From contig CAWDYA010000007.1 in assembly GCA_963806495.1 (NCBI GenBank), forward strand, positions 1 to 64,000: DNA of 64,000 nucleotides. Direction: 5' to 3'. The DNA is from CAWDYA01 sp963806495. Lineage in GTDB: Bacteria > Acidobacteriota > Polarisedimenticolia > JACPZX01 > DASXTC01. Made by a program: the position numbers and the translations under genes. The notes under the pieces were generated by a model. The model was not told the DNA's origin. It ran no database searches and was given only the letters and a program-made list of their open reading frames with translations. Shown here piece by piece: positions 17,072 through 27,167 of the stretch (position 1 is the stretch's first letter; the number at the start of each line of letters is the position of its first letter).

Positions 17072-19724
17072 TCAGCTCGAACCGTGCAGCTCGGCGAGCC
17101 AGTTGTGAACCAGGACGAGCTCCGCACGGTTTGCCTCGGGGTTGTCCTCCTTCACCATGAGGAACCGCTGGCCGTCGGGGGAGACGGCGAATTGTTCGGA
17201 CGCGTATGATTCGGAACCGGCCGTGGTGATGGTGAACAGCTTCCGGGGGGAGCCGATGCGCGGCGCCGGCCCCGTGTCCACCGCCACCTCCATCAGCGCG
17301 CCGCCGGCGCGATAGTAGAGTGCCCCTCCACGCGGGTCCCACCGTGGCTTGTCCCCGCCGGCGACGGAGACCTGCCACTTTCCTTCCGCCGAGGGAAACC
17401 GGGTCAGATAGATCTCCTGGTGGGCCGACTCGTCCGATACGTACGCGAGGTACCTGCCGTCCGGTGACAGCTGGGGATCCATCTCGTTGGCGGGTGTCTG
17501 GATCAGGGGGACGAGCTTCCCGTCGCCCTCCAGCGACAGGGTTTCGATGTCCTCCCTCGTCGTCTGGTTCTTGACCCAGAGGACCAGGGTCCTGCCGTCG
17601 GGCGTGATCGAGGGGACCCCCGAGTCGAGCGTTTCCTCCTTCACGAGCCGCGTGGCTTCCCCGGTGCCGTCGGCCGCCTTCGACGTGATGGCGCGCGTGA
17701 CCCCGTCCCAGTAGATCACCCGCTTGCCGTCGGGCGACCAGGAGGGATCCCAGTCCGCGGCGGGTGAGAACGTCAGACGACTGTGCGTGCCCCGTTCGAG
17801 ATCGTGGATCCAGATGTCCCCGTTGTCGTTTTCGAATCCCATCACGGCGGCGTATCGCCCGTCCGGGGAGAGCACGGGATGCCCGATACGGCTCTGGGGC
17901 TGGCCGACCTCCTGCTGGATCGTCCCGTCGCGGGCCACCCAGGCGAGGCGTTGCGTTCCACCGGCGCCTCCCCGGACATAGAGAAGCGTGCCGTCCGCGG
18001 CGACCGTGGGGAGGCCGCCGTCGGGCGCCACGAGGAACGGCTCGCCGGTCGTCTCGAGCTTCGACAACGAGAACGGCACGGCCCACAGGCCCGCATTGGC
18101 CGCCTGGCGGTGGTAGAGGATGTGTCCGGTGGGGGAGTAGACCGGCCGGCCGATCCGCTGGCCGTCGGTCCCGGAGAAGCAGCCGGCGCTTGCCGTCCGC
18201 CAGCACGTACATCGAGTCGGCGGTGCCGGTGAGCCGGTGGGCGACGAACAGTATCCCTGCGCCGCCGGGCAGGACGTGGGGCTCGTGCAGGTCCCCCTCC
18301 TGTTCCGGGATCGGGTCGATGATCGTCCTCGGGTCGCCCCCGTTGGCGGGGACCTCGTTCAGTCCCGCGCTGCCGAGCGCGAAGACGATCCGGCCGGGGG
18401 TGCCCCACGACAGTCCTCCTCCCCCGCCGAACTCGCCGATCCCGCTGGCGATCGCGGCCGCCTGGCCGCCCCGGATCGATATCTTCCAGATGCTCCCGTC
18501 GCGGACGAACCCGATCCACTCCGAGTCGGGAGCCCAGAAGGGCCGTTGCGCGGCCTCCGTACCCGGAACCGGCCGCGGGTCGACCTGGTCCATCTCGCGG
18601 ATCCACAGCTCGTTGTCGCGGACGAACACGACACGTCGGCCATCAGGTGAGAGCGCGGGGGCGACCGAGTCGTCCGACTGCAGACCGCCCGAGACGACCT
18701 CGTACTTCTCGACCCGCGCTTCGGGCGGCGCGGGTCGGGCCATGAGCATGACCGCGGCCGTGACCGCCGCCGCGAGACCGGCCGCGACGACCGTGGGGAG
18801 CAGCCACCGCCCGCGCGGCGGGGCGCCAGTGGCCGTGGTCTCCGGCGTGTCCTTTTCGCCGTCGCCGGCGAGCATCTCCTCGATCGCGATGCGCGCGTCG
18901 CCGATGTCACGCAGCCGCAGCCGCGCGTCCTTGCGCAGGCAGCGGCGCAGGAGCCGGGTGAGGTCCGAAGGCGCGCCGGCCGGAAGGGCGCTCCAGTCCG
19001 GATCGCTCCTCAGGACCGAAGCCAGCGTATCGGTGACGGTGGCCTCGGAGAATGTGCCGCGTCCGGTGATCATCTCCAGCAGGACGCAGCCGAAAGCCCA
19101 GATGTCGCTGCGCTTGTCGACGACGGCGCCACGGGCCTGCTCGGGGCTCATGTAGGCGGCCGTGCCGAGGATCGCCCCCGCGCGTGTGGCGGCGGCCGTG
19201 AGGGTGGGGGAGAGGGACGGATCGGCCGCACCGCCCGGCGAGGTCTCGAACGCCTTGGCAAGGCCGAAATCGAGCACCTTCACCTTGCCGGTGGGCGTGA
19301 GCTTGATGTTGGCCGGCTTGAGATCGCGGTGGACGATACCCGACTCGTGCGCCTCTTCGAGCGCCTCGGCGATCTGCCTCGCGAGGCCGAGCGCCTCGGG
19401 AACAGGGATCGGCCCCCGCGCGAGCCGTTGGGCCAGATCCTCTCCTTCGATGAGCTCGAGGACCAGGAACGGGCTCCCGTCCGCCTCCTCCAGGCCGTGG
19501 ATGGCCGCGATGTTCGGGTGATTGAGCGATGCGAGAAGCTGTGCCTCGCGCTGGAACCGGGCCAGCCTCTCGGGGTCTTTCGCCACCTCGTCGGGCAGCA
19601 CCTTGATGGCCACATCGCGGGACAGTCGCGAGTCGGTAGCACGGAACACGGCCCCCATCCCGCCTTCGCCGATCTTCTCGCGCAGGGTATAGTGCGCGAG
19701 CTTCCTGCCGGGTTCCATGGACAT
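17072..19724 (-). CDS. Ser/Thr protein kinase with TolB-like propeller (one frameshift)
   Basis: The kinase domain has GEGGMGAV (19-26), Lys41, HRDLKPAN (132-139) and DFG (152-154). A membrane segment follows at about 307-329, then a propeller with repeated SPDG blades to the C-terminus at residue ~884. One extra base near 18,175 breaks the frame inside the propeller: after VLADGKRRLLL the sense moves to the frame that continues VPFSLSKLETTGEPFLVAPD. The start is ATG 19724 or 19718; neither has a clear ribosome site. A TATAAT lies at 19779-19784 on this strand. The gene converges with the OmpA pair, only 12 bases away. Confidence 0.85.
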
Positions 19725-19924
19725 GTGTCGCGCCCCAACCAGTGTCCGGGGCGCTTTGAGTGCGTCACCGGGGAGCCGATTATACAGCCACGGCGGTGTG
19801 AACGCCGCACCTCACCGCCCGGCGATGGTAGGATGGGCGGTGACATGCGGGTACCCGGTGCGGGCCGGCTGGCACGCGCCGCCCCGGCGGGGGCTGCCAC
19901 CACCTCGAGGAGACGAGGGCATCC
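19725..19924 (+). promoter_or_regulatory. Divergent control region of kinase and globin-kinase genes
   Basis: This 200-bp gap separates two divergent transcription units. On the minus strand TATAAT (19779-19784) can serve as the -10 of the leftward kinase, without a good -35. I find no clear promoter for the globin gene, which is preceded by GAGGAG and GAGGG at 5-17 bases from its ATG. Confidence 0.35.
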
Positions 19925-20354
19925 ATGGATGAGAAGACGCTCAGGATCTACGACGAGAGCCTGCGGCGCTGCAACGCGACGCCCGGCTTCCTGGACCGGT
20001 TCTATCAGAACTTTCTTGCATCCTCCCCGGAGGTGAAGGAGAAGTTCGCGCATACCGACTTCTCGCGCCAGAAGCGCGCGCTGCGGGCCTCTCTCCACCT
20101 GCTGGCACTCGCCGCGCAGGACGGCGAGAAGGGGTCGGAGCGCTACCTGAAGGACATGGCCGCGACTCACAGCAAGGCGCAGCTGAACATCGGGGCGCGG
20201 CTGTACGATTCTCTGGCTCGACAGCATCCTGGCCACCGTCCGGGAATTCGACCCGGACTGCACCCCCGAGGTCGAGGCCGCCTGGGAGAGCGTCATGATG
20301 GTCGGGATCAACTACATGCTGGCTCACTTCAATACGCCCGCCGGCGGGGCCTGA
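19925..20354 (+). CDS. Single-domain bacterial globin (one frameshift)
   Basis: The first frame gives FLDRFYQNFLASSPEVKEKF and ALAAQDGEKG, then DMAATHSKAQLNIGARLYD, where the His is the expected proximal haem ligand (F8, about residue 82). At about 20,207 one extra base moves the sense to the frame WLDSILATVREFDPDC, continuing to YMLAHFNTPAGGA and a stop at 20352-20354. The repaired protein is about 142 residues, the right size for a haem-binding globin of the Vitreoscilla/flavohaemoglobin globin type. It binds oxygen or nitric oxide. As sequenced, the first frame would run on into the kinase gene. Only 5 bases separate its stop from the kinase start. Confidence 0.75.
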
Positions 20355-20359
20355 GAGGG

Positions 20360-23020
20360 ATGCCTCTGGAATCGGGGAAGCGCCTCGGGCCCTACGAGAT
20401 CGTCGGCCCACTCGGAGCGGGCGGGATGGGTGAGGTCTACCGGGCGCGGGACACCCGGCTCGACCGTGAGGTGGCGGTCAAGGTCCTCCCCGGGCATCTG
20501 TCCACCAGGCCCGAGCTGAAGCAGCGGTTCGAGCGCGAGGCGCGCGCCGTTTCCAGCCTCAACCACCCGCACATCTGCACGCTGCACGACGTCGGCCGCG
20601 AAGGGGACGTCGACTACCTCGTCATGGAGCTTCTCGAAGGGGAGACCCTCGCCGCGCGGCTCGAGAAGGGGCCGCTGCCCCCGTCGGAGGTCATCCAGCG
20701 CGCGATCGAGATCGCCGATGCGCTCGAGGCCGCACACCGTCAGGGGGTCGTGCATCGCGATCTCAAGCCGGGAAACATCATGCTGACCCGCACCGGCGCC
20801 AAGCTGCTCGACTTCGGCCTCTCCAAGAGCGCGGCGGAGGCCGCCCCGCCGATCTCCAGCGTTGCGCTCACACAGGCCAGCCCCCTCACCGCCGAGGGGA
20901 CGATCGTAGGCACGTTCCAGTACATGTCGCCCGAGCAGCTCGAAGGACAGGAAGCGGACGCCCGCAGCGATATCTTCGCGCTCGGCGCCGTGATCTACGA
21001 GATGGCCACGGGCCGGCGGGCGTTCGAGGGGAAGAGCCAGGCCACGCTGATCGCCGCCATCATCGGGACCGAGCCGGCGCCGATCGCGAGCCTGACGCCG
21101 ATGACGCCCGGCGGGCTCGACCCGCTCGTGCGCGGGTGTCTCGCGAAGAGCCCCGAGGACCGCTGGCAGACGGCGCACGATGTGAAGCTGCAGCTTCGCT
21201 GGCTGAAGGAAGCCGGCTCGCAGACCGGCGCGCCCGCCCCCATCGTGAAGCGGCGGGCGGGGCGAGAGCGATGGGCCTGGGCCGCGACGGTCGTGTTCGC
21301 GATCGCCGCGATCGCGCTGGGGGCCGCCTGGCTCGGTCGGTCGGCGCCCCGTGTCCCGTTGATCCGCTCTTCGATCGTCGTCCCGGAGGGGACGAGCCTG
21401 GACTTCAGCGCCGGCTCGAGCGGTGCGCTCTCGCTTTCGCCCGACGGCCGCTGGATGACCCTGTCGGTGAAGGCCACCGACGGCAGCACCTCACTGTGGC
21501 TCCGCTCGCTCGACTCGGAGGAGGCGCATCCGCTGGCCGGCACCCGCGGGGCGCAATGGCCGTTCTGGTCGCCCGACAGCAGGTACCTCGCGTTCTTCGC
21601 GGACGGCAAGCTGAAGCGGATCGACCTGGTCGGCTCTCCGGCCGTCACCGTCGCCGGCGCGAACGATGGCCGCAGCGGGTCCTGGAACCAGGACGGCGTC
21701 ATCATCTTCTCGCCGACCACCACGACCGGGATCCACCAGGTCCCGGCGGCGGGAGGCGAAGCCGTCCCCGTGACCCGGGTCGACGAGCAGGACAATGAGA
21801 CCACTCACCGGTGGGCGACCTTCCTGCCCGACGGGCGTCACTTCCTCTATATGGCGGGCACTCACAACGCGGGGCTCAAGAACGAGGCGAACGCCGTCTA
21901 CGCCGGCGAGCTCGGCTCCGATCTGAAGAAACTGGTCCTGCGCGCCCGGTCCAACGTGGTGTATGCCTCGGGCCAGCTTCTCTATGTCCGGGACAGAGTG
22001 CTCCTCGCGCAGCCGTTCGATCCCGAGAGGCTCGAACTGGCCGGGGAGCCGGTTCCGATAGCCGACCAGGTCAACTACGATACCGGATACTTCCGGGCCG
22101 TGTTCGCGGCATCGGAGGACGGCCTGCTGGCCTACCAGACGGGCGCGACCGGCGACGCCGGGGCGCAGTTGGCCTGGGTGGACAGGCAGGGGCACACGAT
22201 GTCCGAAGTGGGCGAGCGGGGCGATTACACCGGGCTGGCCCTCTCGCCGGACATGAAGAAAGCCGCCTGCACCATCAACGACTCCGACGCCGGAACCTCC
22301 GATATCTGGATTCAGGATCTGGAGCGCGACGTGAGAACGCGGTTTACGTTCGGCGACACGAATGAGTTCTCCCCCGTCTGGTCGCCGGACGGAACCCGGA
22401 TCGCCTATGGGGTATCGGGACGATTCGATCACATGTACGTCAAGCCATCCGGGGGAGGCGAGGAGCAGCTGCTCGACGGCGCCGAGATGGACGAGCAGCC
22501 CACCGACTGGTCCAGAGACGGAAAGCTGATCTTCTATGATGCCAACGACCCGAACAGCCCGAACCGCTGGGACATCTGGGTCATGCCCGCCTCGGGCGAC
22601 GGAGAGAGACGTCCCGTGATCCAGGGCGACTTCAACCAGCGGGGAGGGAAGCTCTCACCCAACGGTCGCTGGATACTCTACCTGTCGGATGAGTCGGGCC
22701 GGCAGGAACTCTATGTGGCGCCGTTCCCGGGCCCCGGGGGCAAGTGGCAGATCTCCAACGGCGGCGCGTTCGATGCCTCATGGGCCCGGAACGGCTCCGA
22801 GATCATCTATATCGCGGATCAGGTGACGTCCGTCCCGGTACGCACCGACGGCGCGACCTTCGAGGCGGGGGCGGCCAAACCACTCATGTCCACGAAGATC
22901 GCCGCGGCCGGGGCGATCGCGCCCGACGGCACCCGATTCCTGCTCGCCTTGCGTCCCGAGCCGGAGCGGTCGCGGCCGGTCAGTCTCGTCCTGAACTGGC
23001 CGGCACTCCTGAAGAGGTGA
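20360..23020 (+). CDS. Ser/Thr protein kinase with TolB-like propeller
   Basis: The product is 886 residues from ATG 20360. The kinase domain has GAGGMGEV (19-26), Lys41, HRDLKPGN (132-139) and DFG (151-153). A membrane segment at about 304-326 precedes a propeller of SPDG-type blades (from about residue 345). The ATG is embedded in GAGAGGGATG, directly behind the globin stop, so the two are probably translationally coupled. The apparent longer ORF beginning at the globin ATG results from the frameshift in the globin gene, not from a genuine fusion. The family phosphorylates Ser/Thr in response to signals sensed by the outer domain. Confidence 0.9.
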   Translation: MPLESGKRLGPYEIVGPLGAGGMGEVYRARDTRLDREVAVKVLPGHLSTRPELKQRFEREARAVSSLNHPHICTLHDVGREGDVDYLVMELLEGETLAARLEKGPLPPSEVIQRAIEIADALEAAHRQGVVHRDLKPGNIMLTRTGAKLLDFGLSKSAAEAAPPISSVALTQASPLTAEGTIVGTFQYMSPEQLEGQEADARSDIFALGAVIYEMATGRRAFEGKSQATLIAAIIGTEPAPIASLTPMTPGGLDPLVRGCLAKSPEDRWQTAHDVKLQLRWLKEAGSQTGAPAPIVKRRAGRERWAWAATVVFAIAAIALGAAWLGRSAPRVPLIRSSIVVPEGTSLDFSAGSSGALSLSPDGRWMTLSVKATDGSTSLWLRSLDSEEAHPLAGTRGAQWPFWSPDSRYLAFFADGKLKRIDLVGSPAVTVAGANDGRSGSWNQDGVIIFSPTTTTGIHQVPAAGGEAVPVTRVDEQDNETTHRWATFLPDGRHFLYMAGTHNAGLKNEANAVYAGELGSDLKKLVLRARSNVVYASGQLLYVRDRVLLAQPFDPERLELAGEPVPIADQVNYDTGYFRAVFAASEDGLLAYQTGATGDAGAQLAWVDRQGHTMSEVGERGDYTGLALSPDMKKAACTINDSDAGTSDIWIQDLERDVRTRFTFGDTNEFSPVWSPDGTRIAYGVSGRFDHMYVKPSGGGEEQLLDGAEMDEQPTDWSRDGKLIFYDANDPNSPNRWDIWVMPASGDGERRPVIQGDFNQRGGKLSPNGRWILYLSDESGRQELYVAPFPGPGGKWQISNGGAFDASWARNGSEIIYIADQVTSVPVRTDGATFEAGAAKPLMSTKIAAAGAIAPDGTRFLLALRPEPERSRPVSLVLNWPALLKR

Positions 23021-23030
23021 CCCGGAGTTC

Positions 23031-23060
23031 TTGACAAGTTTTCCGGACGCCCCCTAACAT
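23031..23060 (+). promoter_or_regulatory. Near-consensus sigma-70 promoter of gmhA
   Basis: TTGACA (23031-23036) and TAACAT (23055-23060) are spaced by 18 bases, about 45 bases before the gmhA start. This is the best promoter match in the window and predicts constitutive expression. Confidence 0.7.
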
Positions 23061-23102
23061 GACCCGTCCCGCGCGTCCGGCGCCGGACCCGGAGGGCCCG
23101 CC

Positions 23103-23684
23103 TTGGCCAGCGAGAGCCGTTACAAGCGCGCCGTTGAGGATCACATGGAGACGGTGCGCGCCTTCTGGGATCACAACGAGACCGCGGTGGACGCGGCGGC
23201 GTCGGCGATCGCCGGTGCGCTGAAGCGGGGCGGCAAGACGCTCTTTTTCGGAAACGGCGGCAGCGCGGCGGATGCCCAGCACCTCGCGGCCGAGTTCGTC
23301 AACCGGATGACGGCCGACCGCCCGGGCATCGCCTCCATCGCCCTCACCACGGACAGCTCGGTGCTGACCAGCGTCGCCAACGACGCAAGCTACGACCGGG
23401 TCTTCGCGCGCCAGATCGAGGCGCTCGCCCGCCCGGAAGACGTCGCGGTGGCCCTGTCCACATCCGGCGAGTCCCCCAGCATCATCGAGGCGCTCGACGC
23501 CTCGAAGCGTCGCGGGCTGCTGACCGTCGGGCTCCTGGGGCGTGACGGCGGCCGCGCGCGCGCGTTGTGCGATCATCCGCTCGTGGTCGCCGGCGAGAGC
23601 ACCGCTCGGATCCAGGAGGTCCACATCATGGTGGGCCATCTGCTGTGCGAGGCGGTCGAGGCGATACTCCACCCGGGGCTCTAG
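23103..23684 (+). CDS. gmhA: Phosphoheptose isomerase
   Basis: The product is 193 residues and starts at TTG with GGAGGG upstream; an in-frame ATG at 23145 is the alternative. The SIS fold is shown by FFGNGGSAADAQHLAAEFVNR (sugar-phosphate loop), LSTSGESPSIIEA, and HHIMVGHLLCE-like C-terminus (EVHIMVGHLLCEAVE). GmhA converts sedoheptulose 7-phosphate to D-glycero-D-manno-heptose 7-phosphate, the first step of heptose synthesis for lipopolysaccharide core or S-layer glycans, in the cytoplasm. Its last bases overlap the convergent glycosyltransferase-like gene by 4 bp. No other heptose gene is adjacent. Confidence 0.92.
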   Translation: MASESRYKRAVEDHMETVRAFWDHNETAVDAAASAIAGALKRGGKTLFFGNGGSAADAQHLAAEFVNRMTADRPGIASIALTTDSSVLTSVANDASYDRVFARQIEALARPEDVAVALSTSGESPSIIEALDASKRRGLLTVGLLGRDGGRARALCDHPLVVAGESTARIQEVHIMVGHLLCEAVEAILHPGL

Positions 23685-25165
23685 AGGCCGCCGCCCGTCG
23701 CCCTCCTGCGGGCATGCTCCGTCGCGTACACGGCAAACCGCGGAGTCCCGAAGACACGCTCCAACCGGTCTCGCTGTCTCTCGACGAACCCGGCCCAGTA
23801 TGGTGGATCCTCTTCGGACACGACCAGAAAGGCGGCGTCGATCCCGTCGAGGAACGCCCACATCGCGGCGTCGCTCTCCGGTTCGTGAAACACCGCGGCG
23901 CGCCTATCGGTGAACAGCGTCATGACGCGGGGCTTCCTGAAGACGATCACATCGGCCGGGTCTGTGGACGAAGTGATGAAATCGAAGAGTGTCCTCGCTT
24001 CGGCCGTGTGGACACCGTCCTCGAAACGTATCAGATCCAGGGTCGTATACCGTGACGCGTAGCCGGCCAGCACCACGATGGCCGCTGACGAGATCGCCGC
24101 GATCCGGACCGTCCGCGGACGGCCCTGCAGCACCAGGCTCAACCCCTCCAGGGCGTACACTGCCAGCAGCGGGATCAGCGGGAAGACAAAGCGATCGGCT
24201 CGCGCCGTCCAGAGCAGCAGCGTCGCCAGGTAGGCGGGTGCGAATATCTCCCAGACGGTGATCCGGGTGCGCAGCCGTGCCACGTACCCCGTGACGGCGA
24301 GACAGGCGAGCAGCGCGAACAACGCCAGTCGCGGCGCCTGGACGTACCCGTTGTCGAATACGAGTGAGAGCGACCGCACGTGCATCACCAGGTTCGTCGC
24401 TGCCGTCGAAGGCGCGATGCTTATCTGAGAGGTGTAGGCCCGGTCCGGGGCCATCAGGCCGGTCTGCGCCGCCGCAAGCGGGACGAAAGCGAGCAGCGCC
24501 GCCAGCGAGAAAACGGTGAGGCGTCGATGGCGCAGGAGATCGAGCAGCACGAGACAGGGGAGGATGACGATTCCGACGAGCCGCGTGCCATAGGCGAGGT
24601 AGACGAGCGCGCCGGCGACGAGGCCCTCGCCGGCACGCCCGCCGGCAGCTCCGCCGCGATCGACTCCACGATCGATCGCCGCGAGCGCGGCGTAGGAGAA
24701 CAGCAGGAACGGGATGTCGCTCCGAATGTGGTCCTTGAACTCCCAGAACAGCGGGTTGGCGGCGACGAAGAGCACCAGCGCAACCGAGAAGCCCGGCGCC
24801 CGATTCCTGCCGAACGCCACGCACAGCACGCCGAGAAAGAGAGCGAACATCACCACCAGCTCGAGCTTCATCGCCCTGAAGTCCATTCCGAAGAAACGGT
24901 AGATGGGGGAGAGAAGCATCGGATAGACCGGAGGGTAGGTCCGGGGTCCCAGCGACGGCACCGAGGGATTGATGATGTAACCGGTTTGTCCGTACGGGAT
25001 CCCCTCCGCGATGTTGCGCGCGTGCATGATGTACATCGCGAAGTCGCCGCCCCAGTCCTGGCCACTGCGCAGCGTGGCGGCGTAGACGATCCCGGCGATC
25101 GCCACTGTCAGGAACAGGACGGCCGCACGGCGCGCCGGCGGGCGGCCGGCCTTGGTGGTTCGCAT
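23681..25165 (-). CDS. Polytopic membrane glycosyltransferase-like protein
   Basis: The product is 494 residues with about ten hydrophobic segments between residues 15 and 385 and a soluble C-terminal domain of about 100 residues. The first periplasmic loop contains SGQDWGGDFAMYIMHARNIAEG, resembling the acidic first loop of ArnT/PMT (GT-C) enzymes that use polyprenyl-phosphate sugars. A second loop reads KDHIRSDIPF. It could transfer a sugar or arabinose-like unit to lipid A or protein, but the exact substrate cannot be inferred. I prefer ATG 25165 because the eight residues before it are unlikely; no good ribosome site is seen. Confidence 0.7.
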   Translation of the reverse strand: MRTTKAGRPPARRAAVLFLTVAIAGIVYAATLRSGQDWGGDFAMYIMHARNIAEGIPYGQTGYIINPSVPSLGPRTYPPVYPMLLSPIYRFFGMDFRAMKLELVVMFALFLGVLCVAFGRNRAPGFSVALVLFVAANPLFWEFKDHIRSDIPFLLFSYAALAAIDRGVDRGGAAGGRAGEGLVAGALVYLAYGTRLVGIVILPCLVLLDLLRHRRLTVFSLAALLAFVPLAAAQTGLMAPDRAYTSQISIAPSTAATNLVMHVRSLSLVFDNGYVQAPRLALFALLACLAVTGYVARLRTRITVWEIFAPAYLATLLLWTARADRFVFPLIPLLAVYALEGLSLVLQGRPRTVRIAAISSAAIVVLAGYASRYTTLDLIRFEDGVHTAEARTLFDFITSSTDPADVIVFRKPRVMTLFTDRRAAVFHEPESDAAMWAFLDGIDAAFLVVSEEDPPYWAGFVERQRDRLERVFGTPRFAVYATEHARRRATGGGL

Positions 25166-25245
25166 GGTCCGGCATCGTATGCGAAACACCGTTCAGCGTC
25201 CACGTCGACGGGCCGGCGGGGTTTCCCCGGCGCCCCGAAAACGGC

Positions 25246-25251
25246 TAATAT
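25246..25251 (+). promoter_or_regulatory. -10 element upstream of pckG
   Basis: TAATAT stands out in this GC-rich gap about 95 bases before the PEPCK start. No matching -35 hexamer is visible 16-18 bases upstream, so an activator or alternative sigma factor may be involved. Confidence 0.35.
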
Positions 25252-25342
25252 AGAGCATTCGAGAGTTGCCGACGGCCCGAACCCTGGTTCGCGGGATCTC
25301 CGCGCCGGCGGGTGCGAAGACGCAGCGAGAAAGAGGAGAGAG

Positions 25343-27142
25343 ATGAGCACAGCGACGGAGAAGCTCACCGAGAACAGGACCCTCCTGGCGTGGGTCGACG
25401 AGATGGCGAATCTGTGCAAGCCGGATCGGGTGCACTGGTGTGACGGCTCGCAGGAGGAGTACGACACCCTGTGCCGGCAGATGGTCGAGACGGGCACCTT
25501 CATCAAGCTCAACGAGAAGAAGCGGCCCAACAGCTATCTGTCGCGATCCGATCCCGCCGACGTGGCGCGGGTGGAGGACCGGACCTTCATCTGCTGCCGC
25601 AACCGGGATGACGCCGGCCCCACCAACAACTGGGTGGAGCCCTCGGAGATGAAGAAGACCCTGCGTGGTCTCTTTTCCGGCTGCATGAAGGGGAGGACGA
25701 TGTACGTGATCCCCTTCAGCATGGGGCCGCTCGGATCACCCATCTCCCAGATCGGCGTCGAGCTGACCGATTCGCCCTACGTGGTCGTCAACATGCGCAT
25801 CATGACCCGGATGGGCTCGAAGGTGCTCGAGGTCCTGGGCGACGGCGAGTTCGTCCCGTGCATGCACTCGGTGGGTATGCCGCTCGAAGCTGGACGCAGG
25901 GACGTGCCCTGGCCGAGCAACCCGGACAACAAGTACATCGTGCATTTCCCCGAAGAGCGCTCGATCTGGTCGTACGGCAGCGGCTACGGTGGCAACGCGC
26001 TGCTCGGCAAGAAGTGCTTCGCCCTGCGCATCGCCTCCACCATGGCACGCGACGAGGGCTGGCTCGCCGAGCACATGCTGATCATGGGCGTCGAATCGCC
26101 GGAAGGCAGCAAGACCTACGTCGCGGCCGCGTTCCCGAGCGCCTGCGGCAAGACCAATTTCGCCATGCTGGTGCCTCCCGACGCGATGAAAGGATGGAAG
26201 GTCTGGACCGTCGGCGACGACATCGCCTGGATCAAGCCGGACGCGAAGGGAGTGCTTCACGCGATCAATCCCGAGGCCGGCTACTTCGGCGTCGCGCCGG
26301 GGACCTCGTACGCGACGAATCCGAACGCGATGGAGTCGTGCCGAGCCAACTCGATCTTCACCAATGTGGCGCTCACGGACGACGGCGACGTCTGGTGGGA
26401 GGGCATGACCGAGGAGCCGCCGGCGCATCTGATCGACTGGACCGGCAAGGACTGGACCCCCGGCTGCGGCCGCAAGGCGGCGCATCCGAACGCGCGGTTC
26501 ACGGCGCCCGCGTCGCAGTGCCCCACGATCGACCCGGCGTGGGAGGATCCGGCGGGTGTTCCGATCAAGGCGATCGTCTTCGGCGGCCGGCGCGAGCAGA
26601 CGATCCCGCTCGTCTACCAGGCGTTCAACTGGAATCACGGCGTCTACCTCGGCGCCACCATCGGCTCCGAGACGACGGCCGCAGCGGCCGGCGAGGTAGG
26701 CAAGCTGCGCCGCGACCCGATGGCCATGCTCCCGTTCTGCGGGTACAACATGGGCGACTACTTCCGCCACTGGATCAAGATGGGCAAGCGGATCTCCGAG
26801 ACGCCCAGGATCTTCCACGTGAACTGGTTCCGCAAGGACGAGAAGGGGAACTTCATCTGGCCGGGGTTCCGCGAGAACATGCGGATCCTCAAGTGGATCG
26901 TCGAGCGGGCCAACTTCGGCGCCAAGGCGAAGGAGACGGCAATCGGCTGGCTCCCCCGCTACGAGGACATCGACTGGACGGGGCTGGAGTTCAGCAAGGC
27001 GAAGTGGGACGACGTGATGAAGCTCGATCGTCCCACCTGGAAGCTCCAGACGCTGCAGCACGAGGAGCTGTTTCTCGAGCTGAGCGACCATCTCCCCAAG
27101 GAGCTGATCTTCGAGCGGGAGATGCTCGTCAGCCGGTTGTAG
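25343..27142 (+). CDS. pckG: Phosphoenolpyruvate carboxykinase (GTP)
   Basis: The product is 599 residues, the usual size of the GTP-dependent family, with an AAGAGGAG ribosome site. The kinase-1a loop FPSACGKTNFAM contains the reactive Cys and P-loop, the kinase-2 region is VGDDIAWI, and the guanine-binding segment is GGRREQTIPLVYQAFNWNHGVY. It converts oxaloacetate plus GTP to phosphoenolpyruvate plus CO2, the entry step of gluconeogenesis, in the cytoplasm. The open frame extending upstream of the ATG has non-coding composition and overlaps the divergent glycosyltransferase gene, so it is not part of the protein. Confidence 0.97.
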   Translation: MSTATEKLTENRTLLAWVDEMANLCKPDRVHWCDGSQEEYDTLCRQMVETGTFIKLNEKKRPNSYLSRSDPADVARVEDRTFICCRNRDDAGPTNNWVEPSEMKKTLRGLFSGCMKGRTMYVIPFSMGPLGSPISQIGVELTDSPYVVVNMRIMTRMGSKVLEVLGDGEFVPCMHSVGMPLEAGRRDVPWPSNPDNKYIVHFPEERSIWSYGSGYGGNALLGKKCFALRIASTMARDEGWLAEHMLIMGVESPEGSKTYVAAAFPSACGKTNFAMLVPPDAMKGWKVWTVGDDIAWIKPDAKGVLHAINPEAGYFGVAPGTSYATNPNAMESCRANSIFTNVALTDDGDVWWEGMTEEPPAHLIDWTGKDWTPGCGRKAAHPNARFTAPASQCPTIDPAWEDPAGVPIKAIVFGGRREQTIPLVYQAFNWNHGVYLGATIGSETTAAAAGEVGKLRRDPMAMLPFCGYNMGDYFRHWIKMGKRISETPRIFHVNWFRKDEKGNFIWPGFRENMRILKWIVERANFGAKAKETAIGWLPRYEDIDWTGLEFSKAKWDDVMKLDRPTWKLQTLQHEELFLELSDHLPKELIFEREMLVSRL

Positions 27143-27167
27143 GGCCGGCCGCCCACGCGGGAGGCGG

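Noticed and set aside
19925..23020. A 1,031-residue globin-kinase fusion protein
   Set aside because: The linker region has Arg/Gly/His-rich shadow composition, while another frame completes the globin with its own stop 5 bases before the kinase ATG, so a frameshift explains it better.
24380..25342. A 320-residue N-terminal extension of PEPCK
   Set aside because: It is antisense to the glycosyltransferase-like gene; the 599-residue protein from ATG 25343 already has full family length and a ribosome site.
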